Source: Bacteroidia bacterium
Lineage (GTDB): Bacteria; Bacteroidota; Bacteroidia; JAESSM01; NORP286
Length of the DNA stretch: 12,627 nucleotides
Direction: 5' to 3'
NCBI GenBank assembly: GCA_016764115.1
Contig: JAESSM010000221.1
Coordinates: forward strand, 1 to 12,627
The notes beneath the pieces are model-generated. The model ran no database searches. It saw only the letters and a list, made by a program, of their open reading frames with translations, and had not been told where the DNA came from. The first letter of the stretch is position 1; each line of letters begins with the position of its first letter. Positions 8,547 to 12,627 of this stretch are shown here, piece by piece. A program made the translations under genes and the position numbers.

Positions 8547-8595
8547 AGATAGATGTCAGTAAAGTAAAATTCTAGAAGTATGAATAGGAATATTT
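6676..8595 (+). repeat. 1.9-kb direct repeat, copy 1
   Basis: Pairs with 10057-11986, offset 3381 nt (3390 nt at the end, owing to 9 extra bases near the second stop). Long identical runs occur, such as the stretch around the HisKA codons at 7441 versus 10822. Similarity continues past the stop through the spacer into the next start codon, showing DNA duplication and not only protein homology. Confidence 0.85.
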
Positions 8596-8618
8596 GTTTA
8601 AGCTTAAAATCAAAGTAA
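8580..8618 (+). pseudogene. 12-codon chimeric remnant: CheY gene start fused to a hybrid-kinase tail
   Basis: ATG 8580 opens MNRNICLSLKSK and then stops. The first half matches the start of the 11971 regulator (MAKNIL), including the 36 nt before it, with only three base differences plus a 1-nt gap. From 8592 the DNA switches to the end of the 2363-4286 kinase: 17 identical bases (8592-8608 versus 4260-4276), with similarity continuing to about 8625 past that gene's stop. This reads as a deletion that removed most of a regulator gene. Confidence 0.65.
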
Positions 8619-8686
8619 TGCTTTAGTTTGCCCTTGCCCGATTCCTTTAATAATATTCAACACTTGAAAAAATAACCTCTACTTAA

Positions 8687-8718
8687 ACCGTATTTGTACG
8701 TATCGGTATTTATACCTA
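8687..8718. promoter_or_regulatory. Two adjacent TACGTA-like inverted repeats upstream of the STAS-like gene
   Basis: ACCGTATTTGTACGTA (8687-8702) and TCGGTATTTATACCTA (8703-8718) sit end to end, each matching 13 of 16 positions of the perfect 2210 site. The second has a perfect GGTAT/ATACC core with the same 2-bp TT spacer. They end 88 bp before the 8807 start. Sharing this motif with the 2363 gene's upstream region suggests common control. Confidence 0.5.
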
Positions 8719-8806
8719 AATTGTGTACAATGTCTTAAATTTATTGTAATAAAGACCCCAGTAAATCACCCTAAATTCAAAGACAATACTTAAGCATATA
8801 ATTACT

Positions 8807-9253
8807 ATGAAAGCACCAAACGGTTTTGTGTTTGAAAAAAGGCAATATGGCCCAGATTTCACTGATGAAGAAAATGCAGCCTTAAAAAGTTGCATTTATA
8901 AATACAACGAAGATATCATCTGCTTTAAAGAAGTTCCCAAACAAAGTGTTTCTCAGTTACACATTTTTTTTGAACGGATTAAAGAAGAAACCAAAGATTT
9001 GGAGGCTTACTTTGTATTAGTAGATCTTACAGAAGCTACACCACCTCCTTCTGATGTAAGACAATTCTTAAGCAAAAAGTTTTCAGAACTTGCTCCAAAT
9101 TTAAAATACTCTGGTGTTTTTACCGGTAAATTTTTTTTAATGAATATTGCCGCGAAATTTATATTAAGTGGGGCATTAGGAGATAAGTTTTCCGTTCATA
9201 AAACAAAAGAGGAAGCATTAAGTGCAATAAAAAATGCCAAAAGAAATATTTGA
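8807..9253 (+). CDS. STAS/SpoIIAA-like domain protein
   Basis: A 148-aa cytosolic protein with no signal peptide or membrane helix. The central FVLVDLTEATPPPSDVRQFL (69-88) and the later VFTGKFFLMNIAAKFIL (104-120) and SVHKTKEEALSAI (129-141) resemble SpoIIAA-like STAS proteins (the SEC14/STAS-like group), where a strand ending in an Asp-Leu/Thr loop is followed by a helix and the C-terminus carries a KTxEEAxxxI helix. Such proteins usually act as small partner or switch proteins without catalysis. Its 3' end overlaps the hybrid kinase start by 20 nt, pointing to translational coupling and a role as an accessory or input protein of that kinase. The family call rests on motif recognition and is moderately sure; the partnership is inferred from context. 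No SD precedes the ATG. The operator repeats lie about 90 bp upstream. Confidence 0.75.
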   Translation: MKAPNGFVFEKRQYGPDFTDEENAALKSCIYKYNEDIICFKEVPKQSVSQLHIFFERIKEETKDLEAYFVLVDLTEATPPPSDVRQFLSKKFSELAPNLKYSGVFTGKFFLMNIAAKFILSGALGDKFSVHKTKEEALSAIKNAKRNI

Positions 9254-11936
9254 TAGTCAAAAAGTTATAGACTATTTGCTCGACATAAGGCATGGGGAAT
9301 GTAATATTTCCTATGAAAATATAGAGCAAGAAACCAATCCGCAGATAGCTGAAATCCTACTCGGAATCCTTTATTTATATGAAGATCTGCAGTTAAAAGC
9401 CACAGAAAGCCAAAAAGTCATCCAACATTTACTAAAGATCAGGCAAGGTTCATGTGACATTTCTTACGAACTAATAGAACAGGAAACCAATCCACAATTA
9501 TCTCAAGTCCTCCTGGGTATCCTGTATTTGTATGAAGATCTTAAAATAATGAATAATGAGAGAGATGAGAATGTAAAAAAACTAAAGATAAAAACGAATG
9601 AATTACGATCATCAAAAGAGTATTTAGAGAACGTAATGGATTCCATGGTGGATATGCTCATAGTTTTAAATCCTGATGCTACCATACGAACAGTCAATCA
9701 CTCGTTATTAGAAACACTGGGTTACAAAGAAGAAGAAGAATTAATAGGAAAGACAATTAGCACCATCTTCGAAGAAGAAGAAGAATTTACATTTAAAGGA
9801 ACTGGTATTGAGGAATTAATTAAAAAAGGCAATGTAAAGAATATTGAAAAAACCTTTTTGGCAAAAGATGGGCATAAAATTCCCACTTTTTTTTCTGGAT
9901 CAGTAATGAAAAATAAAGAAGGTAAAATAGAAGGAATTGTTTGTGTTGCCCAGGATATTACAATTCGTAAAGAAATTGAAGAAGAAAGAGCCAAAAGTAT
10001 AGCAGCAGAAAGAGCAACAGCAGAAGCACAGAAATATTCCAAAAAAATTAAAAGTCTGGCTAAATTCCCTGATGAGAACACTAATCCTGTAATGAGGGTG
10101 TATAAAAATGGTAAACTGACCTATGCTAACAAAGCCAGTAAAGGTTTATTGGAAGATTGGAAGTGTGAAGTTAATCAGAAGCTTCCTGCAAATATTATTC
10201 AATTCGCATTATCTGCATTAAATTCAAAAACAAAGAAAGAGTTTGAAATTGATTGCCGAGATCAAGTATTCAATTTAATCTTTACCCCAATTGCTGATGA
10301 GAATTATGTTAATATATATGCGAGTAATATTACCGAACAAAAAAGGAATCAGGAAATAATCGCTGAATCAGAGGCGAAATTCAGAACAGTTGTTGAAAGC
10401 ATGGGAGAAGGGTTGATCATTTTGAACGAAAATGACAAAATTATTTATGCTAATAACAGGATGTCTGAAATTTCAGGATATTCAGAAAAAGAATTATCGG
10501 ATAAAAAACTTGAAAACCTTTTTCTTGAGCAATCCCAAAAAGAAAAATATATCAAGGAATTAAAAGTGTCTGACAATGAAATTACTGAGAGCTTTCAGTT
10601 GTATCTTGGAAGAAAAAATCGTGAGAAATTTTGGGGAAAGATCAATTTAACTCCTTTCAAAAATTCTAAAGGAAAGATCACCGGAAAGATAGGGGCAATT
10701 ACTGATATTACAGATTTAATTAAAACCCAGCGCAGTTTAACTCTGGCCAAAAATACTGCTGAACAAGCAACTAAAATAAAGCAACAATTCCTGGCCAACA
10801 TAAGCCATGAGATTCGCACACCGATGAATGGGATCTTGGGCATGAGTTATCTGCTCTCAAAAACAGGTCTTGACAAAGAACAAAAGGAGAATTTAGATGC
10901 CCTCACAACATCTGCAGAAAATCTTCTTGTGATCATTAATGATATTCTTGACATTTCAAAGATCGATGCTGGCAAGATGACATTCGAGCAAACCAATTTT
11001 AGCATTAATGAGATTTTAAAGAATGTAAAACATATCCTTAATTATAAAGCCAGAGAAAGATCGAATCAATTAGTTTCTAATATAAATGCTGAAGTACCTG
11101 AAATACTATTGGGTGATCCGGTCAGACTAAATCAGATCCTCTTGAATTTGATTGGCAATGCAATAAAGTTCACTAAAAATGGGAGAGTTGCTGTTAACGT
11201 AGTGGCAGGCGAAAAGAAAAATAATTCCCAAACATTGAAATTTTCGATTACAGATAATGGAATAGGCATTCCAAAAAATCAAATAAGCAAGATATTTGAT
11301 AGCTTTTCACAGGCCGAACAAAGCACTACACGAAAATTTGGTGGTACCGGTTTAGGACTGACAATTACAAACAAGCTCATTGAATTACAAGGTGGGGAAA
11401 TTTGGGTTGCGAGCAAATTAAATAAAGGCACAACCTTTACATTTACCCTCCCCTATAAAATTGGTGCTACAGATGTTTTTATTAAAGAGAAAATGAAAGG
11501 GAAGAGTGAATCCTTATTGAGTTTAAGATCCATAAAGATCCTGTTGGTTGAAGACAATCCTATTAATCTATTATTGGCAAAAAAGGTGCTATCTGGTTGG
11601 AACTGCACTGCTGATGCAGCCGAGAATGGCAAGATCGCTATTGAAAAATTAAACACTTGTGATTATGACCTTATTTTAATGGATCTTCAAATGCCAGTAA
11701 TGGATGGATATGAAGCTACAAAACACATTAGGAATAAAATGGACCCTACCAAAAATAAAATTCCCATCATTGCCATGACAGCTCATGCATCTGCAGATGA
11801 GGTCAATAAATGTCTATCAATTGGAATGGATGATTATATATCTAAGCCTTTTATTCCTCAAGAATTAAATAATAAAATAGTAGCATTGGTTAAAGATAAA
11901 TTAGATCAACCATCAATAGCAAAGAACATAGCATGA
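9234..11936 (+). CDS. Soluble triple-PAS hybrid histidine kinase with tandem HAMP-like N-terminus
   Basis: A 900-aa hybrid kinase, paralogous to the 5766 gene. Its N-terminus is different: two 51-residue repeats (8-58 and 59-109) with a GILYLYEDL core. They are followed by a coiled coil, PAS1 (129-247, with Glu-rich inserts), a PAS-like domain (276-370), PAS3 (379-500), HisKA with ISHEIRTPMNG (His525), HATPase_c with NLIGNAIKF (638-646), DNGIGIP (674-680) and FGGTGLGL (702-709), and a receiver with Glu773/Asp774, phosphoacceptor Asp817, Thr849 and Lys871. No Hpt domain and no membrane helix. ATG 9234 is inside the STAS-like gene (20-nt overlap), and the CheY-like gene begins 34 nt after the stop, so three proteins probably come from one transcript. 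Odd point: DNGIGIP replaces the DTG seen in both relatives, a change common in active kinases. Confidence 0.94.
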   Translation: MPKEIFDSQKVIDYLLDIRHGECNISYENIEQETNPQIAEILLGILYLYEDLQLKATESQKVIQHLLKIRQGSCDISYELIEQETNPQLSQVLLGILYLYEDLKIMNNERDENVKKLKIKTNELRSSKEYLENVMDSMVDMLIVLNPDATIRTVNHSLLETLGYKEEEELIGKTISTIFEEEEEFTFKGTGIEELIKKGNVKNIEKTFLAKDGHKIPTFFSGSVMKNKEGKIEGIVCVAQDITIRKEIEEERAKSIAAERATAEAQKYSKKIKSLAKFPDENTNPVMRVYKNGKLTYANKASKGLLEDWKCEVNQKLPANIIQFALSALNSKTKKEFEIDCRDQVFNLIFTPIADENYVNIYASNITEQKRNQEIIAESEAKFRTVVESMGEGLIILNENDKIIYANNRMSEISGYSEKELSDKKLENLFLEQSQKEKYIKELKVSDNEITESFQLYLGRKNREKFWGKINLTPFKNSKGKITGKIGAITDITDLIKTQRSLTLAKNTAEQATKIKQQFLANISHEIRTPMNGILGMSYLLSKTGLDKEQKENLDALTTSAENLLVIINDILDISKIDAGKMTFEQTNFSINEILKNVKHILNYKARERSNQLVSNINAEVPEILLGDPVRLNQILLNLIGNAIKFTKNGRVAVNVVAGEKKNNSQTLKFSITDNGIGIPKNQISKIFDSFSQAEQSTTRKFGGTGLGLTITNKLIELQGGEIWVASKLNKGTTFTFTLPYKIGATDVFIKEKMKGKSESLLSLRSIKILLVEDNPINLLLAKKVLSGWNCTADAAENGKIAIEKLNTCDYDLILMDLQMPVMDGYEATKHIRNKMDPTKNKIPIIAMTAHASADEVNKCLSIGMDDYISKPFIPQELNNKIVALVKDKLDQPSIAKNIA
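9255..9560 (+). repeat. Two tandem 153-bp coding repeats (HAMP-like modules)
   Basis: 9255-9407 and 9408-9560 encode successive 51-aa units starting SQKVI and sharing ISYE, IEQETNPQ and LLGILYLYEDL. The form (small Gly-containing turn, variable loop, then a helix ending in a -L-x-E-D-L pattern) resembles the second half of a HAMP domain and matches the DVFDKIATGLNMLSEEL segment of the first kinase. The duplication is certain; the HAMP relation is inference. Confidence 0.85.
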
Positions 11937-11986
11937 AGATATATGTCGGTAAAGTAAAATTCTGGAAGATATGGCTAAGAATATTT
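10057..11986 (+). repeat. 1.9-kb direct repeat, copy 2
   Basis: Partner of 6676-8595. Covers the second PAS domain through the receiver of the kinase, its stop codon, the 34-nt spacer and the first five codons of the CheY-like gene. This copy keeps the complete downstream regulator, whereas copy 1 has lost it. Confidence 0.85.
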
Positions 11987-12342
11987 TAATTATTGAGGAT
12001 GAGATCTGGATCTCTGCGCTATTAAGAGATTTTGTAACCAGGTTTGGTTATAATGTTGTTGACCTTGTTAGATTTGGAGAAAAAGTAATAGAAATTATTG
12101 AAAAATCAAATCCTAAACCTGACTTGATTTTGTCCGACATATACTTAGCAGGGGCCCTTACAGGAATTGATTCTGCTAAAATGATCAATGAGAAATATGA
12201 CATCCCAATTGTTTTCATTACTGCTTATTCAGATGATATTACAAAAGCACAAATGGCGGAAGTAAAACATGAAGCATGTTTTTATAAACCATTTGATGAA
12301 GAAGAACTGAAAAAGAAAATGCACGAGATCTTAGGAGAATAA
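11971..12342 (+). CDS. CheY-like single-domain response regulator
   Basis: A 123-aa stand-alone receiver domain with no output domain. Conserved residues: Glu9, Asp10 and Glu11 in the IIEDE turn, phosphoacceptor Asp56 in LILSDIYL, Thr84 in FITAY, and Lys106 in FYKPF. The D-I-Y-L-x-G-x-x-x-G-I-D pattern after the phosphosite is the form typical of receivers paired with PAS-rich kinases. It lies 34 nt after the hybrid kinase, so it is a likely phosphate acceptor or shuttle, acting by protein-protein contact or through an Hpt protein encoded elsewhere. A GGAAG sequence 3-7 nt before the ATG is a weak ribosome binding site. The start is supported by the conserved MAKNIL-type opening, also seen in the remnant at 8580. 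Confidence 0.94.
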   Translation: MAKNILIIEDEIWISALLRDFVTRFGYNVVDLVRFGEKVIEIIEKSNPKPDLILSDIYLAGALTGIDSAKMINEKYDIPIVFITAYSDDITKAQMAEVKHEACFYKPFDEEELKKKMHEILGE

Positions 12343-12440
12343 TTTATTTTAGGATTCCATCTGGTTCAGATTGAATTAATGCGACAGAACCCTCATTATT
12401 GATGTAAGAAATTTTGATTTTTTATCAAGGAAATAAAAAT

Positions 12441-12470
12441 TTTGTGACATTTTATAACTATTTGTGACAT
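12441..12470. repeat. TTTGTGACAT direct repeats
   Basis: TTTGTGACAT occurs at 12441-12450 and 12461-12470, exactly 20 bp (two helical turns) apart. A related ATTGTGACAAT is at 12547-12557. TGTGA is a CRP/FNR-family half-site, but the matching TCACA half is absent. They may regulate the gene beyond the right edge. The rest of the 12343-12627 spacer shows no gene. Confidence 0.5.
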
Positions 12471-12580
12471 CTTATTTTATCAATAAAGGCAGATCTTGAT
12501 GTATTTGATATAGTTTAGTACATAGATTATGCAGATTTCATAAAATATTGTGACAATGTAAGGAATGTTAATAAAATTAA

Positions 12581-12615
12581 TTTGTGGACTTGTCATCAGC
12601 TTCACCATATATTTG
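12581..12615 (+). promoter_or_regulatory. Bacteroidota-type promoter firing out of the window
   Basis: TTTG (12581-12584) and TATATTTG (12608-12615), a match to TAnnTTTG, are separated by 23 nt. That is at the upper end of the spacing known for the Bacteroidota primary sigma factor. The start site would be about 12622 and the gene would lie beyond the window. Confidence 0.5.
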
Positions 12616-12627
12616 TATCTAAATAAA

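Noticed and set aside
12363..12391. GGTTC/GAACC inverted repeat after the last gene as a terminator
   Set aside because: The stem is only 5 bp across a 19-nt loop, with no T-run after it.

Overview
The window is AT-rich and is packed almost end to end with two-component signalling genes, nearly all on the + strand. It probably comes from a member of the Bacteroidota. The support is indirect: most genes lack a Shine-Dalgarno sequence, a TAnnTTTG-type promoter stands at the right edge, the kinases are multi-PAS hybrids typical of that phylum, and an interspersed palindromic element of a kind I associate with its genomes is present. No taxonomic marker gene is present, so this is inference.

Layout. 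(1) 1-1949: a PAS-containing NarL/DesK-type histidine kinase, cut by the left edge of the window, followed 2 nt later by a LuxR/NarL-type response regulator. (2) 1950-2362: a non-coding stretch with a palindromic interspersed repeat and a TACGTA-type inverted-repeat operator. (3) 2363-4286: a PAS-PAS-HisKA-HATPase-REC hybrid kinase broken by one frameshift at an A8 tract. (4) 4311-4535 (-): a small unassigned ORF. (5) 4582-8546: a membrane receptor with a duplicated helical sensor and a HAMP domain but no output domain, then a 926-aa soluble hybrid kinase with an unassigned N-terminal domain. (6) 8547-8806: a spacer holding a recombination scar and two more TACGTA-like inverted repeats. (7) 8807-12342: a STAS/SpoIIAA-like protein, a 900-aa hybrid kinase and a CheY-like single-domain regulator, tightly packed. 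(8) 12343-12627: a spacer with TTTGTGACAT direct repeats and a promoter that probably drives a gene beyond the window.

How the genes may work together. The first kinase should phosphorylate the adjacent LuxR-type regulator, the only DNA-binding protein here. A natural but untested guess is that this regulator binds the TACGTA inverted repeats upstream of the broken hybrid kinase and of the STAS-like gene. The hybrid kinases carry their own receivers, but no Hpt domain is visible, so a complete phosphorelay would need a partner encoded elsewhere. The receptor at 4582 could signal in trans to the kinase encoded 17 nt downstream.

The locus has clearly grown by duplication. The two large hybrid kinases share about 1.9 kb of closely related DNA that runs through the stop codon into the next gene's start. 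Smaller duplications lie inside the 4582 receptor and at the N-terminus of the 9234 kinase. The spacer at 8543-8625 preserves a chimeric remnant: a CheY gene start fused to the tail of a hybrid kinase like the one ending at 4286. I see no CRISPR, tRNA, rRNA, insertion sequence or phage gene.
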